Made by a program: the position numbers and the translations under genes. A DNA stretch of 6,209 nt from Nitrosotalea sp. (GTDB lineage: Archaea > Thermoproteota > Nitrososphaeria > Nitrososphaerales > Nitrosopumilaceae): contig JARLFW010000105.1 in the NCBI GenBank assembly GCA_031296345.1, forward strand, positions 1-6,209, read 5' to 3'. Positions 1-6,209 of this stretch are shown here, piece by piece; within the stretch, counting starts at the first letter, position 1, and every line of letters starts with the position of its first letter. The notes below the pieces were generated by a model that was not told the DNA's origin, did no database searches, and saw only the letters and a program-made list of their open reading frames with translations.

Positions 1-542
1 GTATCAAATGAAAACAAGTATTTGCTTTTATCATTTGCAAGATTTTTTATAATCACATTTTGCGTTGAAAAGATCATACTGGTATATGTTGTTTCAGAAT
101 TGCTAAAAGGTAGCGATGTAGAAATTAATTGTAGTTCAATTCCATCAGGTCGTGTCACATATATTTGCAACAACGGAGAGCCGCTGTATTTTGCAGCATA
201 CCTATAGATAAAATCACTTGGAAATCCATCATATTGATAATTTACTACAAATGAATCTGTAAGAACATATACAGATTCTAGTTGTTGTGATGAGCTTTGT
301 GGTTGTAGTATCAAGTGTTCTGGGATTTTTTCAGATTGGAAATAATTTATCCAAGCAGGTTGTGCAGATTTTGGATACAATAACCAACTTGCCGGGTCGT
401 TCCATGTCTTAAAGTTATCAACAGGTATAGTTACAAATGCAATAATTGACATCAAGAAAAGGACGGCAAGTATTACAATTCCTGTCATCCCTATTTTACT
501 GTGGGAGAATTCATGCCAGATGTCTCTTGCTGAAAAACTCAT
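1..542 (-). CDS. DppC/OppC-type ABC transporter permease, N-terminal part (runs off the left edge)
   Basis: This is the second membrane subunit of a peptide/nickel-family ABC importer. The reading frame is open from an ATG at 542 down to base 1, giving 180 residues with no stop. The start is chosen because ATG overlaps the stop of the preceding permease as ATGA (539-542), which suggests translational coupling; only a purine-rich stretch, not a clear Shine-Dalgarno, precedes it. Residues 1-16 are polar and cytoplasmic, with the helix-entry pattern (HSKIGMTGIVIL) usual for OppC_N domains. Residues about 17-39 form TM1. PKSAQPAWINYF at 57-68 resembles a stretch I associate with archaeal DppC homologues. 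Residues 40-180 are polar, look beta-rich and contain no second helix, so the extracytoplasmic segment is much longer than the few tens of residues of bacterial DppC. The EAA loop and remaining helices lie outside the window, so the family call rests on the N-terminus and on the operon. The transported substrate is unknown. Confidence 0.85.
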   Translation of the reverse strand, partial: MSFSARDIWHEFSHSKIGMTGIVILAVLFLMSIIAFVTIPVDNFKTWNDPASWLLYPKSAQPAWINYFQSEKIPEHLILQPQSSSQQLESVYVLTDSFVVNYQYDGFPSDFIYRYAAKYSGSPLLQIYVTRPDGIELQLISTSLPFSNSETTYTSMIFSTQNVIIKNLANDKSKYLFSFD

Positions 543-1591
543 TCTCTTCTTACCCTAGGATCAAAGTATCCGTACAAGACATCAGCTACAAACACACTTG
601 CTAGGAAAAATGCAGTCAAAACATATGTTGCACCAATTATAACAGGCAAATCTAAAACACTGATTGCTTCAAAGTATAGCCTACCCATACCTGGCCAATC
701 AAAGACTGCTTCTGTTATTATTGCTCCACCAAGAGAGCCTGACAAGCTAAGTGCAAGAATTGTCACAATGGGCGGTGCAGCGTTTTTCAGTGCATGAGAG
801 TATAGTATTCGCTTTTCATCTATTCCGGCTGCTCTTTTTGCCATGATAAAGTCCTCTTGTAATACACCAACTAGGAAATTTCTTACCAAATATGCCCAGA
901 AACCAAATCCGATTAGAACCAGAGTAATCAATGGAAGTGCCATATGATACAAGAGAGACCCCAAGTATCCCGGGTCAGTTACAGCAATTTCAGGGGTTGC
1001 TCTTGCAGGAAATATAGGATAAAGAAATGCAAAAACAAAGATCATAAGAACACCTATCCACCAGACTGGAAAGCTGCTCGATATTATTGCAAAGCCTGAA
1101 GTTATCTTGTCAATCTTTGAGTTTACCTTACTTGCAGCAACTGCACCCAGAAATATTCCAAGAACAGAAACTATTGCAGTAGCTGTTGTAAAAAGAAGAA
1201 TCGTTCTTGGTAATTTTTCTAGTATTATATCTTTGACGTCAGATGAGCCGCTGTCACTTGTAAGAAATTTTGCATGACCAAAGTCCAGTGTTAAAATTTT
1301 ATACATTGATAAACCAATTCTTTGAGGAGAGTACCACGGTTGGTCAAGGCCTAGAGATTTTATTCGTTGCTGGATTTGATTTTCTACATACGAGTCTAGC
1401 TGTTCAGTTGTTTTAAAACTTGCCAAAAGACTTTTGTTGTTGGTAACTTGCTGTCTTATTTCTAATGAAACACTTTGTTTGGATATTGAATCCATGTTTG
1501 CCCCCACCAATGCAATTGTGACAAGAAGTGTTGCCATCAACACTCCAAACATTGTAATTGCACGTTTTGCAAGGAATTTTTTAAATCCCAT
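539..1591 (-). CDS. DppB/OppB-type ABC transporter permease
   Basis: This 350-residue integral membrane protein is one half of the translocation pore of a peptide/nickel-type ABC importer (BPD_transp_1 family). Predicted helices lie at about 11-30, 130-153, 168-193, 212-236, 272-295 and 313-342, the six expected for DppB. A roughly 100-residue external loop follows TM1 and includes GLDQPWY (81-87) and LDFG (102-105), both typical of the family. The cytoplasmic EAA loop that docks on the ATPase is AKRAAGIDEKRIL (251-263) with the invariant Gly256. It is followed by HALKNAAPP, then by EAVFDWPGMGRL (294-305), and the protein ends in the characteristic FDPRVRRE. Length and motif order are normal, so the gene looks intact. 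The ATG directly abuts the TAG of the binding-protein gene (no spacer) and has a Shine-Dalgarno inside that gene. Its own stop overlaps the next permease by 4 nt, indicating a tight operon. The peptide label is family-based; substrate specificity cannot be read from a permease. Confidence 0.95.
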   Translation of the reverse strand: MGFKKFLAKRAITMFGVLMATLLVTIALVGANMDSISKQSVSLEIRQQVTNNKSLLASFKTTEQLDSYVENQIQQRIKSLGLDQPWYSPQRIGLSMYKILTLDFGHAKFLTSDSGSSDVKDIILEKLPRTILLFTTATAIVSVLGIFLGAVAASKVNSKIDKITSGFAIISSSFPVWWIGVLMIFVFAFLYPIFPARATPEIAVTDPGYLGSLLYHMALPLITLVLIGFGFWAYLVRNFLVGVLQEDFIMAKRAAGIDEKRILYSHALKNAAPPIVTILALSLSGSLGGAIITEAVFDWPGMGRLYFEAISVLDLPVIIGATYVLTAFFLASVFVADVLYGYFDPRVRRE

Positions 1592-4054
1592 CTACTTCAC
1601 CTGACTTTTCCTTCTCCCAAGTACATACAGTATCACTAGAGATACAGCGCTTGCCAGTATTACAATACCTACAAGATAAGAGTAATTTACTCCCAGAGCC
1701 TCAGGGTTTGAGACAAGATTCTCTGTGACTAGTTGATTTACCCCTTGTGTTACAAGAAAACTTGTGTGGTACATGTCAGGCTTGTATGCATCATCTGACA
1801 CTACAAATATTTGCAAGTCATTAGAGCCAAGTTCAAGATTCTTTGTCTTTTCAGAGTCTAGAGTTATTGACATGGTACCATTGGCAGATACTTGTTTGCC
1901 ATTATCAACTATCTTTCCTTCAGGGTTTGTAAAATAGTAATATACAGTAGCGTTTGGTGTGACAGAAATTGGAATTGTAAAGTTTGCACCTAAAGTTACA
2001 GCAGTTGGCACATTTACACTTTGTATTGTAGGCATGCTTACCTCTTCGAACTTTTTCCAATAACCAGATTTGAAAGGATATGTGGGATCATCAAATGCTT
2101 TAATGGTAATTTTTCGTGCATCAGGAGAATAACTATCCAAATAGTATGGTCCGTTGCTTATTACCGCATGGTCATGTTGGGCAATCCAGGATATCGAAGC
2201 ATTATATCTTGAATTAAAATAGTTTGAATTATCAACGTAAGAAAGTGCAGGCGGAATGGAATTCTCTTTTTCAAAGTCTTCAAGGTTTGTTTTTATCACA
2301 TTTGCATCATTTGGTATAATCAGTGACATCCAGTTTACATTTTTACTCATTGCATCAGATCTTGAAAATGCAAGCTTGCCATCAGTTACTGCTTTTTCCA
2401 TAGAGTGTACAATCTCCCATGGCATTGCTGGCCAGACTTGGGCCGAGTCTGCAATCTCACCATTATCAAAGTGCCAATAATTTTGATAAACTTCAATTGT
2501 ATTTTCATCAATAACTCTGACTCCAATGAGCGTTTTTGCAGCTTGATTTGCCTTGGGAGAATATTCCGAATCAAATGTCATGGTGCCATTTGTCTGATCT
2601 GCGCCCCATTGATATAGAAAATAAATCCCATAAAGAACATCATTCATATCCATTGGCATTTTGTTGTGCCAATTTCCAAATTTTAGATGAAATGTTACTT
2701 TGCTTGTTGCTTTGATTCCAGTTCCTACTTGGGTCCACTTTTGTTTTACAGCATCCCAGTATATTGCATCATTTGGAACATTGAGTTTACCCAATGGCCC
2801 AGCAGTTTGGACTTGCCAATCAGAACGTATTGGTATAGTATAACCAGTGTAAGGATTCTTGAAGCTTCCAGGGTCTTCCAGTGTTCCCCAAATTTGTTGA
2901 CTGGAAGAATCTGAAAATCCACCAATTGGATTCCATGCCCCAGAATAGATCTTTTTTACACCTATTGTTAGCGTATCAGAATCTGATCTTGCATTAATTG
3001 GAGTAAATCTACTTGTAATTCCCGCACCAAAATCATTGATTATTCCATCGACTTTTTTGTTTGCAATGAATTGGTCTATCTTGCATGCAAGAAATATTCT
3101 AACAGAATCATGAACTCCCTTGTCAACTGCTTGATTAATCAAATTGGAGCGTTGCTCTGAAGAGGTAAAATTTCCAAAAAATATTGCCTTTGACAGAGAA
3201 TCAATTTCTGGTTCGCGATAATTCCAGTATGATGGGTTGTTAAATCCAGGCATGTTAGAGTACCAAGGAGAATACATCTGGGCCGTGATTACAGAATCAT
3301 ATCTTACAAAACCACTCATTGTCCACCCTTCTGTGTAAATGTTCCATTTCATATCAGAGGGATTAGAACCATAAACAGTAGAGAAAGCCTTTGTAAGATC
3401 ACCATAATCTTTTTTCACTGTAAACCCAACATCGTGTAGTTGGGAGGCAAGAATTTCGCCAATAGATTTTCTCAAAGGATCGTCGTTTCGTATAAAGATT
3501 GTAACAGATATCGGTTTAGAGTCATAGTACCAAATTCCTCCGGTCTTTTTTGCACCTGCCTTTTCAAGTGCATCTGATATGATTTGATTTGCAAGTGCAG
3601 GATTGTGTTTGAAATTAAATGATTGTAGTTCTCCCAGTATTGAGAGATAGTCTGGGTCATATGGTTTGTATGCAGATATCATTTGAACACCATAACCATT
3701 GAGCACTTCATCGACGATAAGATCCCTATCAATTAGATAATTTAGTGCAAATCTTACTTGTTGAATCGAAAATGGATTGAATTGATCAGAGACTGCAGGA
3801 TTTATCAAGAGACTATAGCTTGTTCCAGCAGACTGGAATATCTTCAAATTTTGCCTTGATTGATCATCTAGCCTATCCAGAGGTATTGCAGAATAATAAA
3901 CATCCAAGTGTCCATTTTCTACTTCTTGTACGGCAGTGTTATCGTCAGAGTACTGGATAAATTCTACTTTGTTAAAATTTGTACCTTTTTCACCAAATGC
4001 AATTGCAGGACCAAAAACAAAAAGTGCCAAAATAAATACTAGTAAAAATTTCAT
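1592..4054 (-). CDS. Membrane-anchored extracellular solute-binding protein, family 5 (SBP_bac_5), apparently circularly permuted
   Basis: This 820-residue surface protein should capture the solute for the permeases encoded directly downstream. Residues 1-19 are a Sec-type signal peptide with a likely cut after PAIA; there is no lipobox Cys. Residues 26-355 match the second portion of SBP_bac_5 proteins: KVEFIQYSDDNTAVQEVENG (29-48), then VRFALNYLIDRDLIVDEVLNG (100-120) and a GW motif at 243-244. Residues 358-675 match the portion that normally comes first: TLTIG (361-365), VTFHLKFGNWHNKMPMDMND (453-472) and NGPYYLDSYSP (634-644). The order is therefore reversed relative to DppA/OppA. Residues about 676-770 look like an Ig-like beta domain. 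Residues about 792-813 form a transmembrane anchor followed by RRKSQVK, so the bulk of the protein faces outside. Family members usually have about 500-550 residues. The ATG has no Shine-Dalgarno and a TATA-like box 25 nt upstream, so it is probably leaderless and the first gene of the operon. The ligand is uncertain: oligopeptide is the default guess, and nickel or sugars are possible. Confidence 0.92.
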   Translation of the reverse strand: MKFLLVFILALFVFGPAIAFGEKGTNFNKVEFIQYSDDNTAVQEVENGHLDVYYSAIPLDRLDDQSRQNLKIFQSAGTSYSLLINPAVSDQFNPFSIQQVRFALNYLIDRDLIVDEVLNGYGVQMISAYKPYDPDYLSILGELQSFNFKHNPALANQIISDALEKAGAKKTGGIWYYDSKPISVTIFIRNDDPLRKSIGEILASQLHDVGFTVKKDYGDLTKAFSTVYGSNPSDMKWNIYTEGWTMSGFVRYDSVITAQMYSPWYSNMPGFNNPSYWNYREPEIDSLSKAIFFGNFTSSEQRSNLINQAVDKGVHDSVRIFLACKIDQFIANKKVDGIINDFGAGITSRFTPINARSDSDTLTIGVKKIYSGAWNPIGGFSDSSSQQIWGTLEDPGSFKNPYTGYTIPIRSDWQVQTAGPLGKLNVPNDAIYWDAVKQKWTQVGTGIKATSKVTFHLKFGNWHNKMPMDMNDVLYGIYFLYQWGADQTNGTMTFDSEYSPKANQAAKTLIGVRVIDENTIEVYQNYWHFDNGEIADSAQVWPAMPWEIVHSMEKAVTDGKLAFSRSDAMSKNVNWMSLIIPNDANVIKTNLEDFEKENSIPPALSYVDNSNYFNSRYNASISWIAQHDHAVISNGPYYLDSYSPDARKITIKAFDDPTYPFKSGYWKKFEEVSMPTIQSVNVPTAVTLGANFTIPISVTPNATVYYYFTNPEGKIVDNGKQVSANGTMSITLDSEKTKNLELGSNDLQIFVVSDDAYKPDMYHTSFLVTQGVNQLVTENLVSNPEALGVNYSYLVGIVILASAVSLVILYVLGRRKSQVK
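1597..1602 (-). promoter_or_regulatory. Shine-Dalgarno (AGGTGA) for the DppB-type permease
   Basis: On the minus strand AGGTGA lies 5 nt upstream of the permease ATG (1591), inside the last codons of the binding-protein gene. It is complementary to the usual archaeal 16S rRNA 3' end. It fixes the permease start and shows that this internal operon gene uses a Shine-Dalgarno, unlike the operon's first gene. Confidence 0.7.
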
Positions 4055-4075
4055 GATATGTTTTTCAATGAACTG

Positions 4076-4084
4076 TATTTAACC
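4076..4084 (-). promoter_or_regulatory. Putative TATA box of the ABC transporter operon
   Basis: Read on the minus strand the sequence is GGTTAAATA, with TTAAATA as the TATA-like core. Its centre lies about 25 nt upstream of the binding-protein ATG at 4054. Archaeal transcription normally starts about 22-27 nt downstream of the TATA centre, so the predicted transcript would begin at or next to the ATG. No Shine-Dalgarno is present there, which agrees with a leaderless mRNA. A second AT-rich candidate further upstream (4109-4118) would give a leader of roughly 30-35 nt and is less favoured. Confidence 0.5.
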
Positions 4085-4091
4085 GTGGTCC

Positions 4092-4125
4092 AACAAGTAA
4101 ATTATTAGAATATAAAAAACTTGTT
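4092..4125. repeat. 7-bp inverted repeat (AACAAGT / ACTTGTT) with 20-bp spacer
   Basis: The arms at 4092-4098 and 4119-4125 are perfect reverse complements and do not extend further. They lie between the two divergent promoters, so they could form an operator or a hairpin. A 7-bp match is not unlikely by chance in 144 bp of AT-rich DNA, so the function is speculative. Confidence 0.25.
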
Positions 4126-4170
4126 CAAGAATTTCTACGGCTTGGTATCATGCAGTAATACAAATAGTAT

Positions 4171-4180
4171 TTTATAAAAG
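4171..4180 (+). promoter_or_regulatory. TATA box of the Mrr-like nuclease gene
   Basis: TTTATAAAAG is close to the archaeal TATA consensus. Its centre is about 24 nt upstream of the ATG at 4199, which places the predicted transcription start at the ATG itself. No Shine-Dalgarno lies between the box and the start codon, and the only other upstream ATG (4183) is followed directly by TAA. Together these support leaderless transcription and the chosen start. Confidence 0.65.
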
Positions 4181-4198
4181 AAATGTAATTGGTTCATA

Positions 4199-4819
4199 AT
4201 GAATCTTCAAACGCTAGTAAAAGGAATTCAAGGAATAATCCCTGGAGGACTTTCAGTCAAGGACTTCAGCATGGCAACTCAGACTAGCGAAGATGTAGCA
4301 AGAGAGATACTAGACAATTTCATGCAAAATGGCATAGGGAGATACGAGGGGGAGCAAGTATATTTTGAAGAGAGTGACAAGCTAAAGACAAGCATTCTTG
4401 CAATCAGCATGGGTGCTGCAATCGACGAGGTCTCTCGCTTGTTAAAGTGGCAAGACTTTGAGTCACTAGCGGCTGAAATACTTGAGAAAAGAGATTTTGA
4501 TACTACAAAAAATGTCATTTTGACAAAACCAAGAATGCAGATAGATGTAGTAGGCATCAAATCAGATGTTGCTATACTTGTTGACTGTAAACACTGGAAA
4601 AATATGACACAGTCAGCACTTCAGAACTCTGTAACAAAACAGATTGAGAGGACCAAACAATATCTTGCTAAAGAAGACGTCAGAGCAGCAATTCCTGCAA
4701 TTGTAACTCTTTACCAACATGACTTGCAATTCATTGACAGAGTACCAATAATTCCAATCCATCAGCTAGATTCCTTTTGTGATGAGTTTTACGGAAATTT
4801 AGAAAAACTTCAAAGTTAG
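4199..4819 (+). CDS. Mrr-like restriction-endonuclease-fold protein with helical N-terminal domain
   Basis: This 206-residue soluble protein probably binds and may cleave DNA. Residues 1-75 are mostly helical with a turn around GIGRYEGEQVYFEE (45-58), resembling a winged-helix module; that part is an inference. Residues about 83-195 fit the PD-(D/E)XK nuclease fold of the Mrr_cat type: WQDFESLAAEIL (84-95) with Glu88 in the first core helix, then QIDVVG with Asp116, then ILVDCKHW with Asp129 and Lys131, and a following helix with KQIERTKQYL (147-156). The catalytic pattern is thus D-x12-D-x-K, with Asp where many Mrr proteins have Gln or Glu. All core residues are present, so activity is plausible. 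No methyltransferase or specificity subunit lies nearby, so a classical restriction-modification role is not supported; DNA repair or defence against modified DNA are alternatives. The gene is transcribed divergently from the ABC operon and its stop overlaps that of the DUF2070 gene. Confidence 0.85.
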   Translation: MNLQTLVKGIQGIIPGGLSVKDFSMATQTSEDVAREILDNFMQNGIGRYEGEQVYFEESDKLKTSILAISMGAAIDEVSRLLKWQDFESLAAEILEKRDFDTTKNVILTKPRMQIDVVGIKSDVAILVDCKHWKNMTQSALQNSVTKQIERTKQYLAKEDVRAAIPAIVTLYQHDLQFIDRVPIIPIHQLDSFCDEFYGNLEKLQS

Positions 4820-6209
4820 AGCAACGTATAGATAAAAAATCCCGTAGTTATCAAAAGAAATGCCTGTGTAATTCGCATCGCATTGTCAAGGGATTTTGAA
4901 TAAAGCTCAAGTTGGTTACCTCCCATGACTTGGACTTGAGTCTCGCTTTCCAAGAGGTCGTATGATGTAGGAGATGCAGTCTGCTCTGCTTTTTTGGCAA
5001 GATCTAAAAACCAGGATACGACATCAGGTGCTTTTGATAGACTTCCAAATTCAAAATAACCGTGTTTATTTCTAGGTGTTCTTGCTTTATAGTGAGTATC
5101 AGATGTACATATTTCTAGAAAATTATACCCGTTATTTAAGAAACTATTTGCGATTTCTTCACGTAGTCCATTTAACATGTTATTTGCATCAGCCCACGCA
5201 AGAAAGAATTTCTCGTCACCTATCTTAAAACACATTATTGCAACCTTGCCAGGTCCAAGATCATCTGCCTCGAAATTTAGATGCTCAGAGTTTGCATAAC
5301 CTACTTCTAAGGGTAAAGTCTCTTTTGTAATCAAAGTATCAAGTGTGGATTTTGCTGCGTTTAGAAGATCATCTGCATCAAGTTTTTCAATTTCTTTTCC
5401 CATTGCATTATGACTGTCAATAATTAACACTTTTTCAAATCCTCGGTTTTTACCATATTGCTCAAGCTCTGATTTTATGTAAAATGGAATATCTTCCATG
5501 CCATGAGGAGATAATGAAAGAATCAAGACTGCAGTTTTGTCAAATAATAATCCAGTAGTTCGTGCCTTATTGACTTGAATTGTGACAGGCTTTGTGCTCT
5601 TTGAGCCTTCTTGGACTTTAAGATTTTCCTGAAGGCTTGTGATATAATGATCAACTTGAGATTTAGAAGGTAGGTTAAGTGAATGGTCAGATATGCTATG
5701 CATAACCATTGCAGAAGAATTGAGATTTTTATAGATAAGATATGGAATATTGCTTCCACCTATTGGATGAAAAGGTCCTGGATGAAGGTCTGGAATTACC
5801 AGTCTACAGTCTCCATCTTTTTTCTTGAATAGAATCTGAAATGTGGAGACCTTTGACGGTTCAGAACGTTTCTCCATCAATATTTCCATTGGCTTAGGAT
5901 CATCATTTGTCCATGCTGCAAGATATGCTTGCAAGAATGCATGGGTGCTAGATAGTTTTCCACTGCCTGCTATTCTATCACTTAACAAAGTCCACAGACT
6001 TCCAAGAACACAGAAAATTATGCCATATGTAACAGATTTAGGATCAGACAACATTGGAATCCATTGATTAGTTGGAACAAACGCAAGAAACATTGCAAGA
6101 GGCTGGATTAATGAAATTGCCCAGGCAGTCTTTAGTTTTGCACCAAGTACTGATGTAAATATTGCAATTCTAAAACTTGTAAATAGAAACATTCCTTCAA
6201 TTACATAAA
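4816..6209 (-). CDS. DUF2070 family archaeal integral membrane protein (N-terminus beyond the right edge)
   Basis: I recognise this as the archaeal DUF2070 family, whose biochemical role is unknown to me. Full members are about 570-600 residues with several N-terminal membrane helices. Here 458 residues follow the first in-window Met (6192), but the frame stays open through 6209 (YVIEG precedes that Met), so the gene almost certainly begins outside. Counting from that Met, helices lie at about 22-42 and 55-71, a large soluble domain spans about 95-430, and a final helix at 440-458 ends the protein. The soluble domain carries PDLHPGPF (134-141), HSISDHSLNLPS (165-176), SPHGMEDIP (228-236), DSHNAMG (259-265) and CTSDTH (362-367). 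This array of His and Asp residues looks like metal-binding or catalytic sites, an inference from motif type only. The TAA stop overlaps the opposing nuclease stop by 4 nt. The promoter is not in the window. Confidence 0.85.
   Translation of the reverse strand, partial: YVIEGMFLFTSFRIAIFTSVLGAKLKTAWAISLIQPLAMFLAFVPTNQWIPMLSDPKSVTYGIIFCVLGSLWTLLSDRIAGSGKLSSTHAFLQAYLAAWTNDDPKPMEILMEKRSEPSKVSTFQILFKKKDGDCRLVIPDLHPGPFHPIGGSNIPYLIYKNLNSSAMVMHSISDHSLNLPSKSQVDHYITSLQENLKVQEGSKSTKPVTIQVNKARTTGLLFDKTAVLILSLSPHGMEDIPFYIKSELEQYGKNRGFEKVLIIDSHNAMGKEIEKLDADDLLNAAKSTLDTLITKETLPLEVGYANSEHLNFEADDLGPGKVAIMCFKIGDEKFFLAWADANNMLNGLREEIANSFLNNGYNFLEICTSDTHYKARTPRNKHGYFEFGSLSKAPDVVSWFLDLAKKAEQTASPTSYDLLESETQVQVMGGNQLELYSKSLDNAMRITQAFLLITTGFFIYTLL

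Noticed and set aside
22..207. Plus-strand 61-codon open frame at the left end
   Set aside because: It lies antisense to the open DppC-like reading frame, which continues its family-like sequence through this stretch; it has no promoter and no recognisable product.
1592..4054. Binding protein as a tandem fusion of two complete family-5 domains
   Set aside because: Each diagnostic segment (DR..I...V..G, WH....D..DV, GPY.L) is found only once, so the excess length comes from the Ig-like module and anchor, not from duplication.
4109..4118. AATATAAAAA as the main promoter of either flanking gene
   Set aside because: It would give leaders of about 30-60 nt without Shine-Dalgarno sequences, whereas better-spaced boxes at 4076-4084 and 4171-4180 predict leaderless starts.
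4279..4560. Minus-strand 93-codon open frame inside the nuclease gene
   Set aside because: It is the antisense shadow of the nuclease catalytic core, Ser/Leu-rich and without motifs, promoter or ribosome site.
4199..4819. Restriction-modification system
   Set aside because: Only a nuclease-like gene is present; neither neighbour is a methyltransferase or specificity subunit.
4990..4995. Plus-strand T6 tract as a terminator for the nuclease gene
   Set aside because: It lies about 170 nt inside the opposing DUF2070 coding sequence, and runs this short are common here; it was not annotated without 3'-end data.
4816..6192. Met at 6192 as the true start of the DUF2070 gene
   Set aside because: The frame stays open to the window edge with plausible protein sequence (YVIEG) upstream, and too few N-terminal helices are present for the family.

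Overview
The window looks like chromosomal DNA of a mesophilic archaeon, most likely a Nitrososphaerota (Thaumarchaeota) lineage of the Nitrosopumilus/Nitrosarchaeum type. The reasons are: AT-rich but gene-dense sequence; a DUF2070 membrane protein, a family I know only from archaea; archaeal TATA boxes about 25 nt upstream of ATG codons that lack Shine-Dalgarno sequences (leaderless transcripts); and a solute-binding protein anchored by a C-terminal transmembrane helix rather than a lipobox cysteine. The phylum is an inference, and genus or species cannot be read from this sequence.

Left part (1-4054, minus strand): three consecutive genes of a peptide/nickel-family (Dpp/Opp type) ABC importer. 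Transcription runs from right to left: an 820-residue surface solute-binding protein (1592-4054), a DppB-type permease directly abutting it (539-1591), and a DppC-type permease overlapping that by ATGA (start at 542, running off the left edge). ATPase genes would be expected further left but are not in the window. The binding protein is the most unusual object here. Its two SBP_bac_5 segments appear in reversed order, as in a circular permutation, followed by an Ig-like module and a membrane anchor. The DppC-like subunit has at least 140 residues outside the membrane after its first helix.

Middle (4055-4198): a 144-bp divergent intergenic region. It holds one TATA-like promoter for each flanking gene, both placed for leaderless transcription, and a weak 7-bp inverted repeat between them.

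Right part: a plus-strand 206-residue protein with a helical N-terminus and an Mrr-like PD-(D/E)XK nuclease core (4199-4819). It converges with a 4-nt stop-codon overlap on a minus-strand DUF2070 integral membrane protein (4816 to beyond 6209, N-terminus outside the window). The DUF2070 protein carries a series of His/Asp motifs that suggest a metal-dependent activity. Nothing in the sequence links the nuclease and the DUF2070 gene functionally to the transporter. No RNA genes, insertion sequences, CRISPR arrays or prophage genes were seen, and no gene-free stretch exceeds 300 bases.
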